Source of the DNA: Gimesia algae
Lineage (GTDB): Bacteria > Planctomycetota > Planctomycetia > Planctomycetales > Planctomycetaceae
Assembly (NCBI RefSeq): GCF_007746795.1
Contig: NZ_CP036343.1
Location: forward strand, 7,383,029 to 7,447,028
Direction of reading: 5' to 3'
DNA: 64,000 nucleotides
Part shown: positions 55,241-64,000 of the stretch, piece after piece
How positions within the stretch are numbered: position 1 is the first letter of the stretch
Layout of the letters: each line of letters opens with the position of its first letter
Notes under the pieces: model-generated
What the model was told of the DNA's origin: nothing
Seen by the model: the letters and a program-made list of their open reading frames with translations, nothing else
Databases searched by the model: none
Position numbers and translations under genes: made by a program

Positions 55241-55435
55241 ATGTTATTGGCAGCACAAATCCCACAGGAATCAGGCTACCTGGTCGGTTGGGGATCACTG
55301 GCATTGATCAATGCGGGCCTGGCGCAAGGAAAAAATCGCAGCGGGCTGGCCTGGTTTCTACTCTCTTTACTGCTGGGTCCGATTGCCACTTTTATTCTCG
55401 TCGCATTCTGCAACAAATTGCCCGGGGTCCCTTAA
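55241..55435 (+). CDS. Small hydrophobic membrane protein
   Basis: 64 residues with AGGAGG seven bases before ATG 55241. Two hydrophobic segments (YLVGWGSLALINAGLA and LAWFLLSLLLGPIATFILVA) separated by the basic turn GKNRSG. The pattern NRSGLAWFLLSLLLGP is common in small bacterial membrane proteins, but the role is unknown. A 100-base gap separates it from the next gene on the same strand. Confidence 0.7.
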   Translation: MLLAAQIPQESGYLVGWGSLALINAGLAQGKNRSGLAWFLLSLLLGPIATFILVAFCNKLPGVP

Positions 55436-55535
55436 AGTCAAAAAAAATCTCTCCGCCGGGGTGGAGAAACATTCTGGCAGGCCGATAAGATATCAAATAA
55501 TAGAGAGTATTTTTCTGCTTCAGAGCGAGGAAACC

Positions 55536-56969
55536 ATGAGCCAGCAGAGACAGATCGGCGTGACGGTCTTACCGGAATACCTGCAGCACGAGGGAGTCGA
55601 GACAGTTCTCGACAATCTGATGAAGCGTGCAGGCGTCACGGCAGTTTCCACTTCGCCTTATGTAATGCAACTGGCTGACGAGCAGACGGGAGTTCGCGAG
55701 CCCCCCGCTGATGCTGGTGCGGGAGAAGTTCGCCTGCTGGATCGACCGCTGTGGGAAGGTAAACGGGAACTGTGGGTCAAAACCTCACCCAGCTTCGTTC
55801 CCGATGAATCGCTATATTCAGGTCTGCGCTATCAGCCAGCACGCGCGGATGAGCTCACTCACAGCGCAGGCCACGTCGTAGCAGACTTTATTGAAGCGGC
55901 ACAGGCGCGGGGACTGGAAGTTTATTTCCAGGTCCAGGCTGCGATTCCCCCCGGGTATCGTGTGCAGTTTGGCGGCCCTGTCGAAGAAGATATCCCCCGC
56001 TTGCCCGATGGTTCATTGCCGCGCAGACGAGTCGCCAATAACGGCAGCCTGGCCAGTCCGCATATCATCGAATACCAGCACGCGTTGATTCGCGACTTGC
56101 TCCGCCAATATCCTGATATCGACGGGCTGCGTTTTGACTGGCCCGAGTATCCACCTTACTTTCTGGACTCTGCGTTTTTCGATTTCAGTGACCACGCACG
56201 CCAGGCTGCGGGCCGTCTGGGTTACGACTTTGAAAATATGCAGTCCGACTCGCAGGCATTGTATCAGAAACTCAATGGCGGTCTGACGAATTACGATCTG
56301 GAAAACTGGCTCTCAGAAGATAATCAGGCTGCGAATTTCCCGGTCTGGCTGAACGACCATTATCCTGGAGCCTCTGAAATGCTGCTGATGAAAGCTCAGC
56401 TTTCTAAAGAGCTGCTGGCGGGCTTTCGAAAAACAATGGACGACTGTGGGAAACCGGGTGTCGAACTGGCACCCAGTGCGTTTCCTCCCCCCTGGTCCAT
56501 TCTGTCGGGCATGAATTATTCGCTGGCAGCAAAGTACTGTAACTCGGTGAGCGTGAAACTGTACGGGATGCACTGGTCGATGATGCTGCGTTCGTACGGC
56601 GATCAGATGCTGGCAGCGAATCCTGGTATTTCCGAGTCGCTGCTGGTCCGAGCGTTGTTCAAATTTCTTGACATCACAGACTGGGCGCACCCCACACGCC
56701 TGGCTGACGTTTCTTACCCGGGCCCCGCGCAACCCCACATCGCAGGTCCACTGGCACAGGAACGGAAAATTCTGGCTGCCAGAAAGCTGGCACGTCCCAT
56801 GCCCATTTATGCACTCGCGCACGGTTATGGTCCTACAGAAGATTTTCGAACTCGGATGCAAGCGGCAACCGACATCAGCCCGGATGGTGTCTGGATTAAC
56901 CGATACTGCTACCTGAACGACGACAAACTGGACATCATTGGACAGTGCGCCGTCGGCTGCAATACATAA
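55536..56969 (+). CDS. TIM-barrel glycoside-hydrolase-like protein
   Basis: 477 residues from ATG 55536, preceded by GAGGAAACC; the larger open frame upstream is not supported. Motifs suggest a beta/alpha barrel of the glycoside-hydrolase-like class: GLEVYFQVQAAIPPGY, PDIDGLRFDWPEYPPYF with acidic residues at a strand end, and KLYGMHWSMMLRSYGDQM. No signal peptide, so cytoplasmic. I cannot assign a family or substrate. It is followed after 114 bases by glutamate decarboxylase. Confidence 0.65.
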   Translation: MSQQRQIGVTVLPEYLQHEGVETVLDNLMKRAGVTAVSTSPYVMQLADEQTGVREPPADAGAGEVRLLDRPLWEGKRELWVKTSPSFVPDESLYSGLRYQPARADELTHSAGHVVADFIEAAQARGLEVYFQVQAAIPPGYRVQFGGPVEEDIPRLPDGSLPRRRVANNGSLASPHIIEYQHALIRDLLRQYPDIDGLRFDWPEYPPYFLDSAFFDFSDHARQAAGRLGYDFENMQSDSQALYQKLNGGLTNYDLENWLSEDNQAANFPVWLNDHYPGASEMLLMKAQLSKELLAGFRKTMDDCGKPGVELAPSAFPPPWSILSGMNYSLAAKYCNSVSVKLYGMHWSMMLRSYGDQMLAANPGISESLLVRALFKFLDITDWAHPTRLADVSYPGPAQPHIAGPLAQERKILAARKLARPMPIYALAHGYGPTEDFRTRMQAATDISPDGVWINRYCYLNDDKLDIIGQCAVGCNT

Positions 56970-57083
56970 AGTTTGCAGAAAAACAGATCCCACAAGTGAT
57001 CTTCATTCAAATTTCAGCGCCAGACAGTAGGATAGCAGTACACACTTTCGCATCCGTACTGATCAACCAGGAGGGCACTGTTC

Positions 57084-58478
57084 ATGCTGCACGGCCAGAA
57101 AAATCTGCATCCATCTGACCCCGAATCCTTTATCACTCCCGCTTATGGGGGACGTTTCATTGAGGAGCCTGTCCCCAAATACGAAATGCCCGGTGCAGGC
57201 CTGCCTCCCAAGGTGGCTTACAACCTGATTCGTGATGAACTGATTCTGGATGGTAACTCGCGGCTGAACCTGGCAACCTTTGTCACCACCTGGATGGAAG
57301 ACGAAGCCCGACAGCTGATGTCAGAAACGTTCGACAAGAACATGATCGACAAAGATGAATATCCGCAGACAGCGGAGATTGAACTCCGCTGCACCAACAT
57401 GCTCTCGAAGCTCTGGAATTCACCCTCAGAAGAAAATGCCGTCGGTTGTTCAACAATCGGGTCCAGTGAAGCAGCGATGCTGGGTGGGATGGCTCTCAAA
57501 TGGAACTGGCGGAAACGCAGAGAAGCCGCAGGTAAACCCGCTGACAAACCGAACATGGTGATGGGCATCAATGTGCAGGTCTGCTGGGAAAAATTCTGTC
57601 GCTACTGGGAAATCGAACCACGGTTTGTGCCGATGGAAGGGGACCGCTACTGCCTGACTGCTGAAGAAGCCCTGAAGCTGGTCGACGAAAATACGATTGG
57701 TGTCGTCGTGATTATGGGCAGTACGTTTGATGGTCGCTATGAGAACGTCAAAGAAGTCAACGACGCACTGGTCAAACTCAATACCGAAACCGGCTGGGAA
57801 GTTCCCATTCATGTGGATGCCGCTTCGGGTGGATTTGTCGCGCCGTTTCTGCAACCGGATCTGGAGTGGGATTTCCGACTGCCGCTGGTGAAATCGATCA
57901 ATACATCCGGGCATAAATTCGGGCTGGTGTATCCCGGCGTGGGCTGGATCATCTGGCGTGAGAAAGCAGAACTGCCGGAAGAACTGATTTTCCACTGCAA
58001 TTATCTGGGAGGCGATCTGCCCAACTTCGCATTGAATTTTTCCCGCCCCGGAAATCAGGTGGTGGCGCAATATTATAATTTCTTACGGCTGGGCCACGAA
58101 GGTTATCGCGACATTCACCAGACATCCCAGGATGTCGCTTTGCATCTGTCAGCAGGCATCGCGAAACTCGGCCCGTTCGATCTGATCTCGGACGGGAGTG
58201 ACATTCCGGTGTTTGCGTTTACCACCAATGAAACCGCCAATTTCAGCGTGTACGACATTTCGAATAAAGTACGTGAACGGGGCTGGCTGGTTCCCGCTTA
58301 TACCTTCCCCAAAAACCGTGACGATCTCGCCGTATTACGCTGTGTCTGTAAAGAGGGATTCACGCGCGATATGGCGGAGATGCTGCTGAAAGATCTGCAG
58401 CACGCGATTGATTATTTTGCCGCTCATCCCCAGCACACACCACAGACCGAAGCCGAGGGTTCCGGTTTTCACCATTAA
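57084..58478 (+). CDS. gadB: Glutamate decarboxylase
   Basis: PLP-dependent glutamate decarboxylase, 464 residues, producing GABA and consuming a proton. The pyridoxal lysine is residue 278 in NTSGHKFGLVYPGVGW, close to Lys 276 of E. coli GadB. Other conserved stretches are LNLATFVTTWMEDEA, TIGSSEAAMLGGMA and HVDAASGGFVAPF, and the C terminus ends SGFHH, resembling the autoinhibitory tail of Gad enzymes. AGGAGGGC precedes the ATG. No GABA/glutamate antiporter gene is adjacent, so a role in acid resistance is unproven. Confidence 0.94.
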   Translation: MLHGQKNLHPSDPESFITPAYGGRFIEEPVPKYEMPGAGLPPKVAYNLIRDELILDGNSRLNLATFVTTWMEDEARQLMSETFDKNMIDKDEYPQTAEIELRCTNMLSKLWNSPSEENAVGCSTIGSSEAAMLGGMALKWNWRKRREAAGKPADKPNMVMGINVQVCWEKFCRYWEIEPRFVPMEGDRYCLTAEEALKLVDENTIGVVVIMGSTFDGRYENVKEVNDALVKLNTETGWEVPIHVDAASGGFVAPFLQPDLEWDFRLPLVKSINTSGHKFGLVYPGVGWIIWREKAELPEELIFHCNYLGGDLPNFALNFSRPGNQVVAQYYNFLRLGHEGYRDIHQTSQDVALHLSAGIAKLGPFDLISDGSDIPVFAFTTNETANFSVYDISNKVRERGWLVPAYTFPKNRDDLAVLRCVCKEGFTRDMAEMLLKDLQHAIDYFAAHPQHTPQTEAEGSGFHH

Positions 58479-58493
58479 ACTGTCGCTGATTTT

Positions 58494-58907
58494 TTAATTG
58501 AGTTCGAACGTAAACTCGTTGCTGCCTGCATTGATTTCTGCTTTCAACGGACTGTTTTGCAGACTGCGATACTGCGCAGGGATATTGGGGTACTCTTTTT
58601 GGGGAGCCGGGTTGTCGGGGGTTCCCTCTGGTGGCGTCACCGTCACAGTGTAACTGCCGAGCACGACATCAGAGAGTTCCGTCTGCCCGGAATCGTCGAG
58701 TAACCCCATCGCTCCCTCACCTTTACCGTCCATCATCAGTCGGAGTTCTGCTTCTGAGACGGGGGCACCATCGTGTGTCACGGTGACAGTGATGTCTGCA
58801 CGCTGCTTGTCTTCTTCACTGCTTCCGCCGCAGCCGACCAGTATTAAACTAAAACCAGGCAGCAGGGAGAACAGAAGTAATCGCTTAAAATAATTCTGAA
58901 TGAACAT
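58494..58907 (-). CDS. Small lipoprotein with carboxypeptidase-regulatory-like fold
   Basis: 137 residues with a lipobox near LILVGCGG. The mature part is a beta-rich domain (ITVTVTHDGAPVSEAELRLMM; VVLGSYTVTVTPPEGTP), typical of small planctomycete lipoproteins that follow DUF1559 genes. It lies behind the DUF1559 gene at 59029-60039 on the same strand; a hairpin stands between them, so readthrough or separate transcription is possible. Confidence 0.82.
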   Translation of the reverse strand: MFIQNYFKRLLLFSLLPGFSLILVGCGGSSEEDKQRADITVTVTHDGAPVSEAELRLMMDGKGEGAMGLLDDSGQTELSDVVLGSYTVTVTPPEGTPDNPAPQKEYPNIPAQYRSLQNSPLKAEINAGSNEFTFELN

Positions 58908-58953
58908 TTCAGGATGAATCCAATTATAATCAATTAATATAGTTCAAAACACA

Positions 58954-58990
58954 GCACAGACCCCGTATATCTTACGAACAGGGTCTGTGC
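58954..58990 (-). terminator. Hairpin downstream of the second DUF1559 gene
   Basis: GCACAGACCC (58954-58963) pairs with GGGTCTGTGC (58981-58990). It follows the DUF1559 stop by about 40 bases on the minus strand, without a long T-run. Confidence 0.7.
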
Positions 58991-59028
58991 CTTCCTTCAC
59001 GTTTTAAGACAGCGATACTGATTTGAGA

Positions 59029-60039
59029 TTAAAACTCGCCCAGCACCTGACCGTCATTTTTCGATGCCAGATTCGCCAGGGTACTGAAATCAATGTTTTC
59101 AGAGACAAAGCGGACCGCTCCATCAGTCAGCAGCACATGGGTTCCGCCGGTATGAAAGGAGTTCAGAACCGTATTGGCACCATAGGGTGCACTGGCTTCA
59201 GTCGGTGCGCCGGAAGTCCAGAAACTGTTAATCGAATACATGACAGTCGTCGTTCCAGACCCCCAGGCAGAGCCAGAACCGAGTGAAGGCATTTTTGAAG
59301 TGGTTCCGATTCCGCTCCAGCCGCCATAGTAATTGGAGCGACAGTCTTTACCATTCACCTGGCCAGACTGCTCTGCCACGATCATAGTATTCGAAGTACC
59401 GTCCGTCACGTCACGAATCCGGAAACTGTCATTGGGTGCCAGCAGTCCATTGTTACAGAATGTGCCATTCCCATAGCCGGCTCCCGTAACAGAGCACGAG
59501 CCTGTGCTGCTGCCAGGTGCTGGAGTGGCACCGGCGATCCCGACGTAATCCATTGTCTGCCCCTGGTCATAGTTATTCATGCCATTCTCGTTGGATGTAT
59601 TGGAAAAAGGACTGGACGGGCAGTTATACACGGGGACACGCAATGTTTTTAAAACCTCGTTGGTTCCCGTACCAGTACCGTAGCCATACGAGCCACCGCT
59701 ATTCTCTGACATGAAGCCCCCTACCGTGGTGCTGATATCAAAGTTCATCAGGTTATAAGCGGGTGCCTGATCCAGGTAGGGGAGAATCGGGGCGCGCCAG
59801 TTCGGGCGAATGCGTCCGAACTGTTCGCCGATCGGGAAGCGAAGAAAATTATCGTGGTAGTTGTGCAGCGCCAGACCGATCTGTTTCAGTTGATTTTTAC
59901 AAGTGCTGCGCCGGGCGGCTTCCCGCGCCTGCTGAACTGCCGGTAGGAGTAATGCAATCAAAATCGCGATAATCGCAATCACGACCAGCAATTCAATCAA
60001 CGTGAAACCACGTATACGTAATTTGTGCCTGCTCAACAT
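59029..60039 (-). CDS. DUF1559 domain-containing pilin-like protein
   Basis: Second DUF1559 protein of the window, 336 residues. Prepilin-type signal RGFTLIELLVVIAIIAIL, then LLPAVQQAREAARRSTCKNQL, and a C-terminal H-x9-DG (HTGGTHVLLTDG, then AVRFVS). The start at ATG 60039 has AAGGAAACG upstream. A TTG at 60054 is a less likely alternative. A Gly/Ser-rich loop (GGSYGYGTGTGTNE) is present in the middle. Same family as 3934-4950, but not adjacent to it. Confidence 0.92.
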   Translation of the reverse strand: MLSRHKLRIRGFTLIELLVVIAIIAILIALLLPAVQQAREAARRSTCKNQLKQIGLALHNYHDNFLRFPIGEQFGRIRPNWRAPILPYLDQAPAYNLMNFDISTTVGGFMSENSGGSYGYGTGTGTNEVLKTLRVPVYNCPSSPFSNTSNENGMNNYDQGQTMDYVGIAGATPAPGSSTGSCSVTGAGYGNGTFCNNGLLAPNDSFRIRDVTDGTSNTMIVAEQSGQVNGKDCRSNYYGGWSGIGTTSKMPSLGSGSAWGSGTTTVMYSINSFWTSGAPTEASAPYGANTVLNSFHTGGTHVLLTDGAVRFVSENIDFSTLANLASKNDGQVLGEF

Positions 60040-60663
60040 GGACGTTTCCTTCAATAAATACGGAATGACGAGAGTTCGTTTCTTTAGCGGGAAGTAGGTA
60101 TGAAAGAGGGTGGGATATTCAGGGGAGCAACCAGTCTCTTCTCTATCTGTATCTCAACTCAAAAATATCGACTCTCTACTTTTCACAATGAGGTGAGAAT
60201 AAAACCAGTGCTAACGATCATGCAGAAACTGCAACCGGATCAATTAGCTGACATATCAAGTATGCGAATCTCATGCCTAACCAGATTACCCGGACGACGC
60301 AACGATTCTGTTGATCACTAAAAAAAGAGCTTCAATGTGCTGCTTTAAAATCGAGACTGACGCCAGTATTTTTTTTCACTAACCAAAAACAGCTGATTTA
60401 TTTCAACTTAGCGAATTCCCACTCTCACTTCATAAATCACTAAAACTACGCACTTTTCTTTTTCGATTTAAAAAATATTAATGAATCGGTTCTGCCTGTT
60501 GTGTGTCTGTCTGGTCCAGATTGCACAGTAAAGTGGCAACCTTAAACCGCAACTCGACTTCCGTTCAGAATCGCTTCTAATCGATTTCCCTGTTTGTGCT
60601 ACTATCAGAATTATCACATAATATAACTTTGATATCACGCTCCCGATTTCATGAGGATTCACT
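60040..60663. other. AT-rich intergenic region
   Basis: About 620 bases between a leftward DUF1559 gene and a rightward DUF1080 gene. The centre (60300-60480) is AT-rich. Short open frames occur but none has a binding site and protein-like sequence. Promoters for both neighbours are expected here. Confidence 0.4.
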
Positions 60664-61446
60664 ATGCGCTTCACCAGTCCTGCTCCCACTCTCTGTTCTC
60701 TCCTGTTTCTGCCCCTGCTCTGCTCAACGGTATGGGCCGACGTGGGCATTGGCGCCAAACCGCCCACTGATGCAGAAATCCTGCTGGACGGCAGCCGGGA
60801 AATGCTGGATCAGAAATGGACTTACTGGGAAGGCCCCCGGTTCAGTTCCTCGCTGCCGATCAAATGGAAAGTGGTAGACGATCCTATTGACGCAGGTACG
60901 GTCGTCATGTCAGATGACCCGGCTGCGGCGGGGGGCAAATACGGAACCGCCGACATCGTCACCAAAAAGAAATATCGTGACTTCCGCCTGCACGTGGAAT
61001 TTCTAGTCACGAAGCCGGGAGGCAACAGTGGTGTTTATCTGCAGAACCGCTTCGAAATCCAGGTTCTGGATGGTGATAAAACGAAGCACGGCATGGCTGC
61101 GGTCATCAACGAAACCGAGTCACCCTACCACGCTTATAACGGCACGGGAAAATGGAACGCCTATGACATCACATTTCGGGCAGCCCGGTTCAAAGATGGT
61201 AAGCTCGTTGAAAAACCTTTAGTCTCAATGTATTTCAACGGGAAAAAAGTCCACGAAAACATCACCATCAACAAAGTCTGGGGAGGCGCGAACTCCGGCC
61301 TGGATGGAGGCAATGATAACGGTTTCGGCATCACCGACACCCCCGGCGGTATTAAACTCCAGTGTGAAGGCCACGACGTCCGCTACCGCAATATCTGGAT
61401 TCGACCCCTCGATCTGAAAACGCCCGACACCGACTTTAAAGAATAA
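60664..61446 (+). CDS. DUF1080 (3-keto-disaccharide hydrolase type) secreted protein
   Basis: 260 residues with a signal peptide (LCSLLFLPLLCSTVWAD). The single DUF1080 domain runs from ILLDGSREML through FRLHVEFLVTKPGGNSGVYL and RFEIQVLDGDKTKHGM to GGIKLQCEGHDVRYRNIWI. GAGGATTCACT precedes the ATG. It is the larger of the two DUF1080 proteins here and convergent with the PhoD-like gene, six bases away. Confidence 0.9.
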   Translation: MRFTSPAPTLCSLLFLPLLCSTVWADVGIGAKPPTDAEILLDGSREMLDQKWTYWEGPRFSSSLPIKWKVVDDPIDAGTVVMSDDPAAAGGKYGTADIVTKKKYRDFRLHVEFLVTKPGGNSGVYLQNRFEIQVLDGDKTKHGMAAVINETESPYHAYNGTGKWNAYDITFRAARFKDGKLVEKPLVSMYFNGKKVHENITINKVWGGANSGLDGGNDNGFGITDTPGGIKLQCEGHDVRYRNIWIRPLDLKTPDTDFKE

Positions 61447-61452
61447 CGGCCA

Positions 61453-63018
<1,566 letters not shown>

Positions 63019-63259
63019 GTGAGCACTTCCTTGAATTCCAGACTTCGATACGTTTCCTGTTCCCATTCTATTGATTCTCTCTTCCGACCCCAACACAAAA
63101 CTTCTGCGATTTATCGTATTCCTGTGATACCGGGTTTTTTAAATTTCCTCAGCAAATCAACTTGCTGTTCTGCTTACAATCTCGCCAGAATAGAACAGAC
63201 GCGACTGACCGATGTTCTGGTTATTTCTGCAGACACCCTTTTATAATAGAAGACGCATC

Positions 63260-64000
63260 ATGAAATCCATCAAACTGCTCGTCTTGTTCTCCGCCTGCCT
63301 GCTCGCGGGTTCATCTGCTGTTTTCGCCGAGGAACAGGCTTCCGATGCCTGGAAAAAACTGGTCCGCTCTCCCCGGTTCAATAAGCGACCCGCCTTTCAA
63401 TTTGTGGAAAATGACCCCAAATTGCCCAATGCCTTTCTGTACGGCGATTCGATTTCCATCGCCTATACCGATGCCACCCGCGATGCCCTCAAGGGGAAAG
63501 CCAATGTGTATCGCCTGTACTGTAATGGAGGTGATTCATCCTCTGTCATTACCAAAATGAAAACCATGCATGACACAATGCGCAATCCCAAACTTGCCGG
63601 CCACTGGGATTTTGACTGGGATGTGATCCACTTCAATGTTGGCCTGCATGACCTGAAATATATGAACGGAAAAAAACTGGACCGCGTAAATGGCAAACAG
63701 GTGACTTCTACTGCAGACTACGAAAAGAACCTGCGTGCGATAATCGCATACCTGAAAGAACTGGCTCCCCAAGCAAAACTGATTTTTGTGACTACGACCC
63801 CCGTCCCTGCAGGCGAAGCAGGCCGCATTGATGGTGACGCTGCCAAATACAACGAGGTTGCGTTGAAAGTTCTGAAAGATTATCCCGAGATCGGCGTCAA
63901 CGATCTGTATGCGTTTACCAAACCACATCACGCTGAATGGTGGTCCAAACCGGGCAACGTGCATTTTAACTCGAAAGGCGCCACAGCGCAGGGCAAAGAA
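63260..64000 (+). CDS. SGNH/GDSL hydrolase, 3' end outside window
   Basis: Partial gene, 247 codons visible. A signal peptide (IKLLVLFSACLLAGSSAVFAEE) is followed by an SGNH-type esterase fold: block I is LYGDSISIAY with the nucleophile Ser, block III is VGLHDLKYM, and a HFN segment near the edge may carry the catalytic His. Such enzymes deacetylate or de-esterify polysaccharides, in keeping with the sulfatases nearby. The C terminus is missing. Confidence 0.85.
   Translation, partial: MKSIKLLVLFSACLLAGSSAVFAEEQASDAWKKLVRSPRFNKRPAFQFVENDPKLPNAFLYGDSISIAYTDATRDALKGKANVYRLYCNGGDSSSVITKMKTMHDTMRNPKLAGHWDFDWDVIHFNVGLHDLKYMNGKKLDRVNGKQVTSTADYEKNLRAIIAYLKELAPQAKLIFVTTTPVPAGEAGRIDGDAAKYNEVALKVLKDYPEIGVNDLYAFTKPHHAEWWSKPGNVHFNSKGATAQGKE

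Noticed and set aside
56313-56993. Minus-strand open frame opposite the TIM-barrel gene
   Set aside because: No ribosome binding site and no protein-like motif; the plus strand has a consistent frame with a good start.

Overview
This 64-kb window comes from the chromosome of a planctomycete, most likely a Gimesia-like member of the Planctomycetales. The genus is my inference. The order-level call rests on gene content typical of the group: two DUF1559 pilin-like proteins with a C-terminal H-x9-DG motif, three Cys-type sulfatases, two DUF1080 proteins, a DUF1501 protein, a DUF58 protein, a ThuA-like lipoprotein, an alternative complex III operon (actA-actB), a giant beta-helix/dockerin surface protein, and many secreted proteins with unknown partners. 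No phage, plasmid, rRNA operon or CRISPR array is visible.

Layout. 1-3.3 kb: the start of an alternative complex III operon (pentahaem ActA, then the large Fe-S subunit ActB, which runs off the left edge). 3.9-6.9 kb: DUF1559 protein, Gfo/Idh/MocA oxidoreductase, and infC with a probable AUC start codon. 7.2-12.4 kb: a TolC-like outer-membrane lipoprotein divergent from a GAF-HlyD adaptor. 12.4-17.7 kb: VCBS-repeat protein, planctomycete hypotheticals, DUF58 and DUF1080. 18-22.7 kb: two sulfatases flanking an initiator tRNA and a decayed two-gene nucleotidyltransferase module. 22.8-31.1 kb: two tandem beta-helix surface proteins, the second frameshifted. 32.1-37.1 kb: TerC, ThuA, peroxiredoxin, a Lys-rich beta-propeller protein and a dihaem peroxidase. 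37.4-49.3 kb: a long leftward operon of a YtrA-type GntR regulator, one ABC ATPase and six tandem paralogous membrane proteins. 49.4-64 kb: sulfatase, DUF1501, acetolactate synthase, a TIM-barrel protein, glutamate decarboxylase, a second DUF1559 with a small lipoprotein, DUF1080, a PhoD-like phosphatase and a partial SGNH hydrolase.

Three things stand out. (1) The GntR-ABC locus has one ATPase for six homologous permease-like proteins that share a C-terminal signature ending in WNRHR. Two gene junctions carry a 140-bp repeat about 96% identical, 1788 bp apart, so the array has recently expanded or converted. A perfect 8-bp inverted repeat upstream of the regulator is a likely autoregulatory operator. 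(2) A 90-bp MITE-like element flanked by TA occurs four times, with a probable fifth degenerate copy. One copy interrupts the nucleotidyltransferase gene, and removing it with one TA restores the reading frame exactly. (3) A head-to-head pair of REP-like hairpins, whose stems differ by a compensatory change, lies downstream of the third sulfatase.

The sulfatases, DUF1080 proteins and beta-helix proteins fit a life spent degrading sulfated polysaccharides. ActAB and the dihaem peroxidase are the respiratory side. The ABC array has no substrate I can name.
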